NCBI RefSeq assembly: GCF_026914185.1
Contig: NC_070574.1
Span: 310,001 to 374,000 of the forward strand
Source: Puccinia triticina
Taxonomy: Eukaryota; Basidiomycota; Pucciniomycetes; Pucciniales; Pucciniaceae
DNA: 64,000 bases
Direction: 5' to 3'
Part shown: in pieces, positions 35,301-45,395 of the stretch
How positions within the stretch are numbered: the first letter of the stretch is position 1
Layout of the letters: every line of letters begins with the position of its first letter
Notes under the pieces: model-generated
The model's input: only the letters and a program-made list of their open reading frames with translations
What the model was told of the DNA's origin: nothing
Database searches by the model: none
Made by a program: the position numbers and the translations under genes

Positions 35301-35765
35301 AACCTAGTTGATCTCAACTTTGGAATAGAATTATTGGAAAAGAAAGATTTCCCATTATACCTGCTGGAAAGGACCTATGTAGTGTTTCTTTTTTATGTCC
35401 AGATGATTTTCATCATCATCCAACTACCCATCCTACATCGCTCATCCACTCCCGGGGATCAGCCCCAAAATGAACGATATCTTTTTGAAGAACTTTTGAA
35501 GAATGCAAAGACAAGTTTTGAGAACTTTGCAGTGCGTGATTTGAGGACATACAAAGACAAAAATGGCACCCAGCGCATACCCGCAGTGACGTGGTCTGCC
35601 GTGGAATCTTGGATGAGAGAGGCAGGGTCTGAGTACAAGGAATTGAGGAGGATTGCCTTTGGGGCAGATCACTCCATAAGATCCCCATTCAAAATCTTTT
35701 TCAACACAGTTTTTAGAGCCTCAATTAAACAGCTGAACACCCACTTGGATATGTTTGAAGTTTGA
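32349..35765 (+). CDS. large orphan protein with duplicated C-terminal domain, possibly secreted
   Basis: A single 1,138-residue frame from the ATG at 32349. Residues 23-35 (ILSFLAIIIPCHA) are hydrophobic after a basic stretch, compatible with a long signal peptide or membrane anchor. Residues 40-610 are Ser/Lys/Asn-rich, low complexity, with basic KKSK and KKRK runs. Two related domains follow, about 615-864 and 865-1138. Each begins QMExxYFxKDSL, carries WFKFWERQ (712) or WLIFWERQ (973), then a hydrophobic FLFYVxMI segment, and ends FKxFFNxxxxSxxxLNxHL. I know no named family. A partial copy at 20641-21203 shows the family is dispersed. Intact frame and duplication suggest a functional gene; an effector role is speculation. 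Confidence 0.8.
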   Translation: MLPNSTKPIPLTKTTSRPKVHHILSFLAIIIPCHAMRDICESVDKISLSHQETQVQQANGKYYCGKLSSKSGVHGQDHIVQTHLDQMGFENTVSTLADLGNTNGQPVPLSKNQPHAKKNTVQVDLEFPEKIHHYESSLVGCPSSFSMTRSSRFPERHLNHQFGSEWPITSTEPKPTHVPEIQTSSNTKLKVPITNTQKQKKDTNLDLLGDSFKSSYMNTRSIQGFQKHREPFSSNDQVPHHNMKFNIMKGVGSSMASSKIRKSPDGQYIELGTVGKKIRANQSLKQLGAQNTNFDKVSVDELKTKGKSIGNSSHIKPFKETSGSSSGVSVALKKGMGSIPIKEGRSNPPRLFNSIFGASSLMGNDKIRKKYDNQLEERLLKKSKTNREPSQVSQKIIKQENIEQMGYLGPKKTLPIISPKAPVTKNGPYISKKRKMGDGMGSNPSKEEFDKPVPLNTKHYNSNTRSCSKLDVRPGSTSISSKETSQYFPKAGLQSIAVQSNPARIGYLNKGIKKLRNEASSTEDDCKRSRDLEEKIKPNLSLKITLKLNRVGCSKEGTPNYDTTSPKSEAKSEQGILKSLRKAPMSAQERSKAISCSVLRNKRHKVPVYSKRFNSQMEIMYFNKDSLVAEDPWRHVQEKFQRLLCSLRLGKTGSILLDSETFTEVFKAVNSVTRKCTVLEDLVESGLSSRNKFSHRTCLNKFELLLKNKQMWFKFWERQTNGEIQFKREMSDEVFLAGGSANEIFPVFLFYVKMIDHIMNPGQSVAQKIQNSPHLMAQAIEIFKSHAPLILPQGTSIQTRDKESFPANIWTFLKYWIESACSEEVQKISLNQARDVKGSFKPFFNLILISSFDHLNNHLRFTCKFQMERIYFTKDSLFIRDTNKNIQEAVNQIFRDIHEEPWTGSIALVDEFDASKWFSSMQKAFQLECTDHEPTDQDGHVMNGPSDRRADMKFSQKLHGRTLDEFLETRNLWLIFWERQNNNINLVDLNFGIELLEKKDFPLYLLERTYVVFLFYVQMIFIIIQLPILHRSSTPGDQPQNERYLFEELLKNAKTSFENFAVRDLRTYKDKNGTQRIPAVTWSAVESWMREAGSEYKELRRIAFGADHSIRSPFKIFFNTVFRASIKQLNTHLDMFEV

Positions 35766-36415
35766 GATTAAGCAATCATCAGTTTGTTCCTACTCTTGTG
35801 TTTTGCAGAATTGTTGGGTGATTTTTCCAAAATTTCCGGTTTCATTGACTGGGGGCAATCACATATTTTTTATATCTTTTCTGGATGGTGCATCTGACAG
35901 ATGTCAGATGAGACCATTTGCATTGGTTCCATTAAAATTCAGGTTAGCTAACCTTGTCATCCAGGTTAACTTCTGGGTTAACAAACCCAACAGGGCTATA
36001 TTTGGCCCACCAGAGGCTTGATTCCAGGTCAGTGGTTGCCAAATTTAGAAGCCAGTAACCTGAAAAAACCCAACCTTTGGTATGTTAACCTGGGCACCAA
36101 TGCGGGTGGCCAACCAGGCTTGGTTGGGTTAACTTGCCTTAACCCGGCAATCAAACCCAACCAATGTGTGAATGCTCTGAGGCCCAAGGCCAACATCCTC
36201 CAGTAGATTGTCTTGGAGTTGGGTTAGAGACAAACCTGCAATTTCATGTTTAGAACCACAGTTCCTTCTCATTGCCCATGGCCATTGGCTGTATGGAGGG
36301 GGCAGGGAGGGGCCAGCTGAGCGCTGGGTCCTTACAGAAGGACATCGCAGACAGAAGTCTATCTGAAGGTTTGGTTTAAGGTTAGGTGTGGATTTTTGTG
36401 TGCATGAGCTTGCAG
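35766..36415. other. downstream flank of the orphan gene, no gene
   Basis: Short frames only. 35940-36160 is rich in GGTTAACCTGG/AACCCAACC words, an internally repetitive low-complexity stretch of unknown origin. No poly(A) signal can be called with confidence. Confidence 0.35.
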
Positions 36416-36417
36416 TA

Positions 36418-36629
36418 GCACTCTTCACGTAAGCTAAACATCAGCAAGATTGAAATAAAGTTTATCCCATTGTGCCAGCCAATTTGGCTGGGAAAGTAGC
36501 ACTGTTCACGTAAGCTAAACATCAGCAAGATTGAAATAAAGTTTATCCCATTGTGCCAGCCAATTTGGCTGGGAAAGTATGCTGATGTATATCTCTCACA
36601 TGGTCATAGATTTCTTACGTGAACAGTGC
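36418..36629. mobile_element. small TA-flanked MITE with an internal 81-bp duplication
   Basis: Ends GCACTCTTCACGTAAG and CTTACGTGAACAGTGC (one mismatch), with TA on both sides (36416-36417, 36630-36631). The left 81 bp, including the terminal repeat, is duplicated in tandem (units at 36416 and 36497, nearly identical). The inner copy GCACTGTTCACGTAAG matches the right end perfectly. Tc1/mariner-type ancestry is possible from the TA. Confidence 0.7.
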
Positions 36630-36857
36630 TAGTAAACCCTTGAATTCAAGGCTTGCCTCAAGCTTGGCAAGAAGTTTACTTTTTAACCAAATGGGAAAAA
36701 TTGCAAAAATTCCAGCAGTTCTAGTGCAAAAGAGAATGCTGTCAATTTAGAGAGCAGGCTATTTGGTGTTTTCTATTTCTTAGCATAGAAACGGCTGTTA
36801 CTCCCCTTAGAAAATAGAACCCATGAGCGAAGTCTCCAATACCAGATATACCTTGAT

Positions 36858-36872
36858 GGGGGGGGGGGGGGG
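36858..36872 (+). repeat. G15 homopolymer
   Basis: Fifteen consecutive G. Together with the C34 tract at 56982, these are the only long G/C homopolymers in the window. Confidence 0.98.
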
Positions 36873-36999
36873 TGAAATTCTCGAACTTTATGATATGTTG
36901 ATGTCTTCCGCTGCTCGGATGAAATGTACACAGCCATGTATCTATATAGTTTATCAGGCTGCACTTTGGCATGAACCTCCTGCGGGAGCGAATTGGCCA

Positions 37000-37438
37000 T
37001 TAACACTGGGCGATGGCCAGGCCACGGCGGAACGCAGCCTGCGCTGGGCTCCGCTTCGGGTGCTCCATGAGACGGACAGCTCGTGCGGCTGGTGTGTTCG
37101 ATGGCAGGTTCTGGGAGAGTGGCTGGCCAGTCCGGCGGGGCGGTGCTGGGGGCTGTGAGGAGAGAGTGCGCTCATCTGCAGCCGATGGCTGGGGCTGTGG
37201 GTGATGGGTGTGGGGCGGAGAGAATGGGCAGCTGGCCTGTGCATGGCTTCGGGGGGCGCATGACCGCCCGTCGGCGGGAGTGGGCCGCGGTGAGTTGCGG
37301 CGTGCCCCTGTGTGGGCCCAGGGCGATTCCCAGGCCCACGATCGCCCTGCTCCCACTCGCACCGTCCCCCTCGCCGCCTCCTTAAAACACTCTGCCCACC
37401 CCCCATATCCACCCCACCCCCACCCCCAGCCCATCGCC
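37000..37438 (+). promoter_or_regulatory. GC-rich upstream region of the three-exon gene
   Basis: CpG-rich, in sharp contrast to the AT-rich flanks. Large frames on both strands (AG/GGG-rich) come from base composition. It likely holds the promoter and 5' UTR of the gene at 37439; CTTAAAACAC near 37381 is the only weak TATA-like site. Confidence 0.4.
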
Positions 37439-38448
37439 ATGCTCTCCTCACACTCCTCCCTCTCCTTCTCCTCCGCCGACCCCGCCGCCCTCCACCCGCG
37501 CCTGCCCCCCAGGCCGCACAACCATCCCAAGTCCCGCTCCAAGCTCCACCACCACCTCCACCAGCAGCACCGCCACCAGCAGCCCTCCTGGTCCTCCTCG
37601 CGCTCCGCATTCTCGCTCCAGCAGCAACGCGCAAGCGGCTTCCTCATCGACGAGTACGGAAACGAGCACGACCCCGAGCGTGAGTCTCCACTCTCATACA
37701 GCTGTAATTATTCATGTATCTGAAACTCAATTAATCTGTACACCCACAGACTGCCGTTTCAAGACCCTCGCAACCGCCACCCGCCACGCCCGATCGAGCA
37801 CCTCCTCGTCCTCGGCCAGCTCCCGCTCGAGCGCCAGTCTGCGCTCGTCGGCCTCCTCCACGGGCTCGTCGACGGGCACGACCGACCCGAGCCCGCCGAG
37901 CAGCTCGACCCACTCGAGCCACCTCCCGGCGCACCTGGCCCTGTCGCACACGCACACGCTGCCGTCGGCCGGCCCGGCGGGCGCGCGGCCCTCGTGCTGG
38001 TCCTCGCTGCGCCCCCACGGCCGTCGGGCCAAGCCTGCCGCCGACTCGGCACCCGCCCGCTGGACGAAGACGCTCTGGGCCCACCTGCGCCCCGCCCCGC
38101 CCGACGCCCCGCCCCCCCGCACCCACGCCTACCACCTCCACCACCCCACACACCCCATCTTCTCCATCCCCGTCGCACCCTTCCCCCACCCCGCCCGCCC
38201 CCGCCGCAAACGCCTCCTCTGCCCCTCCGACCCCGCCTCCAACTCCCTCCCCCTCTCCGCCCTCCGCAAGCGCCTCGAACTCGTCAAGCTCGAGGTCCGC
38301 TTCGGCATCCTCAGGACCCGCAAACGCGTCCTCGGCGTACGTCTCTCCCCCCCCCCCTCCCTTCCTGCTCTCTCTCTCTCTCTCTCTCACTCACGCTTAC
38401 TGTTGCACACAGGTCTGGAAGCAACAGACCGCCTGCAAGAAGCCCTGA
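37439..38448 (+). CDS. GC-rich three-exon gene, conserved-looking orphan
   Basis: Exons 37439-37679, 37750-38336 and 38413-38448. Donors GTGAGT and GTACGT, acceptors CCACAG and CACACAG, phases exact, 287 residues. The second intron has a (CT)n tract. The protein begins MLSSHSSLSFSS, has a His/Pro-rich stretch, a GFLIDEYGNEHDPE segment, a Ser-rich region, then a more ordered end with LSALRKRLELVKLEVRFGIL and a last exon coding VWKQQTACKKP. No known domain. A second frame of exon 2 is also open and codon-biased, so the reading of its middle part is less certain. Isolated among transposons; I take it as a host gene. Confidence 0.6.
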
Positions 38449-40159
38449 CCGGGGTCGCCCCCACCCCCACGGACACTTTCTCTCACCTCTGTTATCATCC
38501 TCAGTGCCTGTAGGCAATCACCCATCCCTCCGCTTCGTCTCCCTTCGTTCCCCCCTGTTCACCCCTGTTTTTTTCACATCCCTCTCTCCCCCAAAAAAGT
38601 GAAGTAGTAGATTTGTGCGTATGTATGTTGTCAGTGTCTGTGTCCGAGTCTCCTCTCCCCATCCTCCACCCCCACCCAAACCCCAAAACCACAAAAAAAA
38701 CACGACTTGGGTCTCCCACCCACCAAAGGCCTCTCCCCCCAAAATATAAATATGAAGTGTGTTGTTAGTGATTAGTCCAGCGCCGGCTGTCCATCTTTGT
38801 TGTTTATCATCTTTATCTCTCCGCCGCCTCTTCTTTTGTATCTTGTATGTCTTAGTGGCCCGATCTCCCTATCCTTTTGGTTTTTTCACACTCCTGCTGT
38901 TGTTGTTGTTACTGTTTTTGTGTGTGTTTGTTGGTCGAATATGGTGGCGTGAAAGACAGACACAAGTTTGAGTATGTCCTTGCACGCGGGTGTGTGTTTT
39001 CTGGCGGGGCCGCAGTGCGAATGTACAATGTTACATATTTAAATGAAGGTCCTACCTGAAAGGCTCCTCCAGAGCCTGGGCCTTTGATAGGGAATCGCAC
39101 CTAGAGGATTGGAGACACCTTTATACGCCTCCCGTTTCGAGTGCAGCACACCGTTACCCGTTCCTTCCAGCGGCCCAAGACCCTGCATCCCACCAGCTTC
39201 ATCCACCCTTGAAACGTGGGCCTCTAAGCGCATCCTCCCCGGCGGCCAGTTGCGCCTGCAGCTCCCTAACTTTCAAGATTCTCGCCTTGGCCACATGGAC
39301 GGCTCCGCTCTGTAATTAGCCTTGCGCGTTACTGTGATTCTTGGCTTTGGATAGGGTCAGGGCAGCCTTCTGTGAGGCGCTGCTGGTGAGGCATGGCACT
39401 TTTCATTGTACATGTATAGACGGGTTTTGCCGGGGCTTTTGGGCGGACCAGAAGGCTCTCGGCAGTTATCACACTCGACATGAACCTCACAACGGGACCC
39501 GGCTGCCGGAATCCTATGCAGAACAAAGATGGCCGAACGCGGCCGAAAGCCGAGCCCGAACTCGGCACGGGCGGCGCCGATCAACATGAATGCCATCGCA
39601 GGCAAGCCAAGCACGCGCAGATTGAAGATCAAGCTTTGATCAAGTTTGGGATTTGATCAAAGCAGTTCTTTGCGAGCCATGTCACTTTAGGTTGCAGTGG
39701 AATGCTGGGGATTTAGGCGCTCGTTGAGTCCGATGAGGGTCGCTTGGCTCCCCGAGCCATCGGACCAGAAGCCCCTGTGCCGTCAACACACTGGAAGAGA
39801 AAATCCCCACGGAGAGCGGCAGCAAGGATGATATCCACCAGAAAGGTGGCCGAGAGCCGCGCCGGCACTGAGCACAACCAGAGGCTTTGCCGATCAACTA
39901 CACCGGAGTGTGATTGCAGGGAAGCACAGTAGATCCTAACTTATTGTGTTTTGAAAAAAGCTTGGACACTTTTCCAAAATCAGTTCTGCACCGGAAAGTC
40001 CAAAAGTTACACTTTTGGGGTCTGGGAGGCACTGGTAGCTGGATATGAGTAGAATCTGTGAGTGAACCCCATTTTTGGCTTACATCAAGTGAAGTTGGTG
40101 TTTTTGTGATGGAGGGGGGGGATTAACCAAATGTCCAACAATTATTCAAAACACAATAA
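38449..40159. other. downstream region, no confident gene
   Basis: 38449-39050 is C/T- then T-rich and probably includes the 3' UTR of the preceding gene. 39060-39950 holds short GC-rich frames on both strands without domains. Two stretches (about 39400-39600 and 39690-39900) share words such as CGGACCAGAAG and GCCGATCAAC, hinting at an old duplicated repeat. Confidence 0.35.
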
Positions 40160-40233
40160 CGCAAGTCCCCCCTGGTGGGAGGCTCGCTGTGGCTGGCCGC
40201 GAAGCGGCCCCTCCCGCAGGGAGGGACTTGCGC
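40160..40233. repeat. hairpin MITE, CAAGTCCCTCC family
   Basis: GCAAGTCCCCCC ... GGGAGGGACTTGC, inner arms GGCCGC / GCGGCC. One of a family of roughly 65-100-bp GC-rich foldbacks found eight or nine times in the window. Confidence 0.7.
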
Positions 40234-40815
40234 GTAATGTTGAAATTTTGGCTGGGAAAGAAATCACAATTGGCTGGAGGGAAAATATTAAGCCTCAGCC
40301 AGCCTCCCCCTCAGGTCCTGTGGACCTGCCCCAGAGACAAAAGATACTTCTGGACCTCAGCTTTCATTTGGCACTGGTCTCATCTCCTCAATCCAAACCA
40401 TTTGCAATGTACTGATGGTTTAAAAATAAATAAAAAACATGAAGAAATGTAAACTAAGGATGCGCAACCATCATGCCTGGTGGATCCTGGATCTGCAAAC
40501 CCGCAGATCCTAAACATGTAGTGTTGCATTTTGTTGCAGAAAGGAAATTCAATTATGCATATTATCAGAAAATCCAAAAATGGATCTTCAGAGCAATGTA
40601 ATATCCTTCAGGGTTCCTTTGACCTTCAAAACGGATTATTTCAATCAGTTTTGGGTCTTTTTGCTCAAATTTTTGGGTGAGGGTGCACATCGGCACTGCC
40701 AATGAAACTGTCTATTTTTTTTTTTTTGTGCATGTTTTGCTGATTTTTAAATAATTATTTAGTGATTTTGGGGTTGAATATCCTTCCTTTCCCTGCCAGA
40801 CTTCAGACATTAGGT

Positions 40816-41235
40816 GTAAGCCTCTCCTGCGGAGAGTCCTCCGGGCGGGGTCCCCCGGACCCTCCGTTCAAGAGGCTTAGTTAAGCTAGCAGTAGATCGG
40901 AGGCCAAAGGAAAGCTTGGGAAGATTGCCTCCCCCAGCACTGTCTGAGGCTCCGCCAGCCGGGCTCGCCGAGCAACGGGGGAGGTAAGACAGCCAACGGT
41001 GAAGATCTGTGAGGGAAAGTCAGCAACGGCGGGCCGGTCAAGAGGATCACTGGCCCCGCCGACCTTGACCCCCACCCTTTCTTCAAACTTAGCTAAGTCC
41101 CTCAATCGGAGGCGCGCAAGCGCTGTTGCAAAGCGACCCTCTGAAGGAGGGACTTACACCAAACTTAACACAGTCTCTCCAAGGAAGTCGCGCTTAGCGC
41201 AACCTCCGCAGGAGGGACTTGCCCGCAAGCGGTGA
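40816..41235. repeat. cluster of three hairpin MITEs of the AAGTCCCTCC family
   Basis: Foldbacks at about 40816-40879, 41093-41160 and 41165-41235. Each opens with (T)AAGTCCCTC-like bases and closes with GAGGGACTTA-like bases around a GC-rich core. The outermost pair of the first two (GGTGTAAGCC and GGACTTACACC) are inverted to each other, so 40810-41160 may itself be one larger element. Confidence 0.55.
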
Positions 41236-41364
41236 TCTTTGGCACAGGAGGAACATGATTTTTTGAGAAAATCACACTTTTTTTAGTAATCTCACAATTT
41301 CTCCCTCATCTTACCAAGTTATTTCTCCTAATTTTCATTACATGAAAGCCCTGCATGTTGCGGG

Positions 41365-41476
41365 CACCAGGAAAAAAGAATGATCACTTGCCAACAAGTG
41401 ACATCGCAAATTAGAAAGGGGCCTTTGTAATTTTTGATGTCACTTGCAGACAAGTGATCATTGTTTTTTCCTGGTG
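41365..41476. mobile_element. 112-bp CACCAGG MITE, copy 1
   Basis: Ends CACCAGGAAAAAA / TTTTTTCCTGGTG, with GGG on both sides (41362-41364, 41477-41479). A second copy of identical length at 49868 is flanked by TTG on both sides. Long arms (about 38 bp) include AATGATCACTTG and AAGTGACAT. The 3-bp duplication and CAC... ends suggest a CACTA-related MITE. Confidence 0.88.
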
Positions 41477-41952
41477 GGGGGGGACTGCCGCTTTAAAAGT
41501 TTTATTATCTGCTTTCTTCATTTTGTAATCAAAGCAACAAACCATCCAACTTTCTCCTGAGGGGGAGGAGTGAGTAACTTGATAAACTGCCCCAACATCT
41601 TTTTTCCTTTCAGAGTTTAGACAGCCACCTGACATATCATGCTCAGTAGCCTATACTAATCTCAGCTTTGTAATTGAAACTGCATGCGTGTGTCAATGAG
41701 TTTGTGAGAGTATGGCATTGCGGTATCTTCAAGCAAGTCCGTACACTTTTGCCTTTGGAGCACCCGGACAAACAGGAATGTAGAGCTGAGGGAAAAATGA
41801 TAAGATGAAGATGAAGCCCTGCTTCTTCTCTATCTTGTGGTGTAACATACCATGCAAAAAACCCATGACATGGGGGTATAAATACTGATGTAAAAAAAAA
41901 CCCCTTCATGGAGCCTGAAATTTGTTCCCTGCCATGCCAACTTTCACCGCTT

Positions 41953-42504
41953 AGGTGTAGTCCCTCCTGTGGAGGGCCCTTTGGGCCCCCTTGGAGGGAC
42001 TTTGATAAGTTTGGACTTACGCCCTACCTCGCAAAACAGTAGGCAGCAGAAATCCCATTTGGCTGGGGAAAATTACCAAAATCTTCAACTCTTGATATCT
42101 CGACTCAAGTAAAAGCCATTGAAAATCTGAGCAGACAGATTTGTCCGCCTACATCTGTCCTTTCCCTTTCCACCTTCCTGAGGTTGGATCCCTCCAAAAA
42201 CACTTTTGAATCCCAAATGAAACAAAAAGGAGTTCATGGGTTTTGGGAGGGCATTGTTCAAACAGGCCTTGGTCAAAGCCATACTTTTGACACCTGTCAA
42301 AACCTAGCAGCTCTTGGTTATTTTTTTAAAAATCAAGCTCATGTGTTACAGGTAAAAGAAAGATACCAGCAGAGAGCCATGCTTCTTGGCTATTTCTTGA
42401 AGCAGCTGACTTGGCCCCAGCTGTCCTTGCGTAGCCTCAACGGAGGGACAAGCAAAAAAGGCTGAAAACAGACATCTGCTGCCTACTCATTTGCAAGGTA
42501 GGGC

Positions 42505-42537
<33 letters not shown>

Positions 42538-42575
42538 AGCGCTCGCGCGCCTCCGATCAAAGGACTTAGCTAAGT
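41953..42575. mobile_element. composite inverted-repeat element bounded by hairpin MITE units
   Basis: Foldbacks of the AAGTCCCTCC family at about 41953-42020 and 42507-42572 lie just outside an inverted pair of about 40 bp (ACGCCCTACCTCGCAAA...GTAGGCAGCAGA at 42018-42055, and its complement at about 42465-42505). The interior has no gene. It may be one MITE with long compound ends or two hairpins flanking an older one. Confidence 0.5.
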
Positions 42576-44245
42576 TCTCCCTTTCTTCTTCAACTCCGTC
42601 GCGCTCAATCGGATCACCCCAGTCCTCCTTGCGGACGGCCTCCTCGCAAACGGCTCACAGATGCACACACTATTGGGTATGGGACGGAGCTGCAATTTCT
42701 CATTACAGGTCGGTGTCTCATTTAAAGAGCGCGCATTCAACAGGAGGTGTTCCGAGGAAACACTCACTGACTTCGGACAAACTCATACAAACTTATCAAT
42801 TGGAGTGAATATAACCCGGATGATGTCGAATGCGCAATCTCTTTTTTCACGGACCGCCTCGGCAAAGCAGTGGCTGAGGAGACGACAGAATGAAACTTCC
42901 TGCATCATCAACCAATTTCACAACTGTAGCTTCCTTCATGGCAACCATTTGCCGTGTTCCAAAATGCTTTAACAACTCTTGCATTGCACGTAGGGCTGGT
43001 TGGCTTTGCACGGCTCAAAGCGAACCAGCCCTACGTGCAATGGAAGTGTTAGTAAAGCATCTTGGACAAGCAGCAAAAACTTCCATACCACAGAGCTGGA
43101 AACCACCACTTTTGAAATAGGTTGAGGGTGGAGGAAGTTTCTTTCCATCAGCTCCAGACGCACCGCTTTTCCGAGGTGCTCTACAAGGTCCTAATAGTCT
43201 ATGGAGGCAGTTGTCTGCCTCATCCCTGTAATATTTGGAATAATCCCGACAGCACACACACCTGAGAGATAATCTTAATGAGCCGACAAGTTCACACCAC
43301 CGACAACTTAGACACCACCTAGCACACACACCTGCACGATAGACGAGCAGGGGAGATAGAGAAGAGCGGTTTTGTTTGTGAAGGACACGCGAAGAGATTT
43401 TGGTTTTTATCTAATTATAACAATGTAGTAAACGGATAGAGGAAAAATGTTAGTCCTGATGCGAGTTACGGGTTGATTTCTGTTCGAGGATTGATTCACT
43501 TACCAGTCTCTTTTCTTCACTTAGATTTATTCTTGATTGAGCGTGTGAAGAAAAGAGACTGATACGGTGCCGATGTCTTGAGCTTTTGTATGCGGTTCGA
43601 AAAATCAGGGTTAGGTTTCGCCTTTTTGATCCGAGTGAGAATTGTTTGCATAGTACGATGTTGACTGCGTGTTTTGAATGCGCAGTCGCGAGTTCCTGAA
43701 TTCTAACAATCCCGGGGCAGGTCACCGACGATGAGCGCTTGAGAGCAGGTGTCATTGGTACGGGAAGGGCTGTGTTCACTACATCGATGGTTTCGGACGC
43801 TTTTTGCAAGAACTTGGACATGCAAACCCGTCCGGAAAGCTGCCCGTTTCTGGAGTATTCACATTACAGAGATCCATAGTCAGTTGGGGGAATTTGGGAG
43901 TTTTATGTGTCCGTTGTTGAGCTGTTACATACCGATAATCGAGAAGAAAGCTGCCCGACCTCTGGTGCCCCTTTGAAGACAGTGCGTGCCAGTTTTCAAC
44001 GTGGAAGCAAACTGAGGAGTGAGAGAGGCTAATCAGGATGGTTAGGATTCACGCGGAAGCCAAAACCATTGTACCTTATCGTAACCGACTAGAATGTGTA
44101 CCGTAAAGATGGCTTGGACAACAAAATAAGAATGGGGATAGCCATAGGGGAAGAGGAGTGTTCTAGAACGAGTAGAATCTGATACCGTCGAAGCAGTTCT
44201 GTTCAGTCGAGATGACTTGTGATCGTTGCTTTTCTCACCAGACAA
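42570..44245 (-). pseudogene. possible host gene remnant on the minus strand, broken by a hairpin insertion
   Basis: Several minus-strand pieces look more protein-like than background: 44245-44042 (MSGEKSNDHKSSRLNRTAST), 43821-43690 (MSKFLQKASETIDVV), about 43250-43059 (DYSKYYRDEADNCLHRLLG) and about 42958-42860 (MVAMKEATVVKLVDD). They occur in collinear order, but I cannot build a full splice chain and recognise no domain. The hairpin at 42961-43058 separates the last two. They could also be unrelated frames. Confidence 0.22.
42961..43058. repeat. precursor-like hairpin with perfect 20-bp arms
   Basis: CATTGCACGTAGGGCTGGTT (42982-43001), 21-base loop, exact complement at 43023-43042. Complementarity continues imperfectly outward for about 18 more bases on each side (ATGCTTTA ... 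TAAAGCAT). Likely a small foldback MITE; the shape also resembles a small-RNA precursor. Confidence 0.75.
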
Positions 44246-44980
44246 GATGAGGAATTGAGTTGAAGAGAACCGAAGGCATCGACGATGTGGGTTGTTAGCA
44301 GTCGATGGAGCCGGCTTGCTGAGTGGTTGATTTTCAGGGTTGAGAGAGCTGTTGTTATTGTTGAAGGAAGGGGAGGGCAGCAGCCGAGAGCTGTTGTAAC
44401 CTAACCTGTTAGGTTACAGTCTGTGACACTCGCCTGCCACTTGGGGCGACCAGAAACAGACTGCAGCCAGAGTCTGTTCTCCTCACTTGGATTATCATTC
44501 TCTTTCACTTCGGTCACTTCAAGAGTGGGGAGAGTTCATCGGCGAGGAGAGTGTGTCGATGGGGAAGGCGATCGAGGGAATCGGAGTCTGAAAATAATCA
44601 ACTGGCTGAAATCGAGTACATAGGCTTTGCGGCTGGAATCGGGGGTGCAGCCGTGATCGATGACAGTCGATGACCGGCTGGATAACCAGGAGAAGCCGGG
44701 GCCATCGGTTGGGAATCGGATCCTCATGAGAGCTGGCGGTTATTCCGCACTCGCCGGACGGCCCGAGCAAGCCTCTTGGCCAATCCCGGGCCGTGCCCGC
44801 CGCACTGGGAGACCGGCCCGATTTCCCCGCGCTCACTGACAAATTTGCGAACAGAACCCAAGCCGGAGCTCAGCACGACCAGCGCTGATCAACAGCTGGA
44901 GCTATGTATTTGCGTCAAATCACTGATAAGATCTTTCATTCCTTGGGCGCAAGATTTTTCATCGCTTGACACATGTACAT
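44246..44980. other. no confident gene
   Basis: Short frames only. Includes the palindrome GTAACCTAACCTGTTAGGTTAC near 44396-44417. Confidence 0.35.
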
Positions 44981-45375
44981 ATGATGGCACATGCACTTCT
45001 TGTAAAGAACACGGCCCTTTTCACTTCAAAACCCTAGAACTTTTACTCTTTTATGTGTTTTGGACTTTTGTCTATTTTAACTTTCTGACGTGTAACTTGA
45101 GATGATTTGTATAACAATAGATTTTGAGATGATAAGGAAAATAACAAAATAAATCTCTTCAAGAAAAGGGAAATCACAACGATTCTTTGAAGATATATAT
45201 ATGAAAATAATTTTTAGAATTTGAGAGAACATCTTAAGGTGTAGAAACTGTAACATAAAATCAATCCTTTGTTGTTGTCTAATGAGCGCATCCTTTGATC
45301 CGTGCGCTTTGCGCAGAACTTTTGTCTTGATTTTTTTTTGAACTTTTGTTTCATGGTTTCTGACCCAAGTTTGAC
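44981..45375. repeat. dispersed repeat, copy 1 (second copy at 55998)
   Basis: About 390 bp, over 90 per cent alike to 55998-56360. Shared phrases include AACACGGCCCTTTTCACTTC, TCTGACGTGTAACTTGAGAT and ATGAGCGCATCCTTTGATCC. It abuts the 3' end of the gypsy internal region, so it might be that element's 3' LTR. No matching 5' LTR is found upstream of gag, so this is left open. Confidence 0.75.
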
Positions 45376-45395
45376 AAAATGGCCTGCCATATACC

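Noticed and set aside
36954..38513. Long minus-strand frames (RRRRRGG-rich, 215-226 codons)
   Set aside because: Antisense shadows of GC-rich DNA; the plus strand has a consistent splice chain.
39100..39930. Possible tRNA-derived SINE (GCCGATCAAC-containing repeats)
   Set aside because: I could not find A and B box spacing or a cloverleaf.
44396..44417. GTAACCTAACC...GGTTAGGTTAC palindrome as a telomere-like repeat
   Set aside because: A single short dyad, not a tandem TTAGGG-type array.
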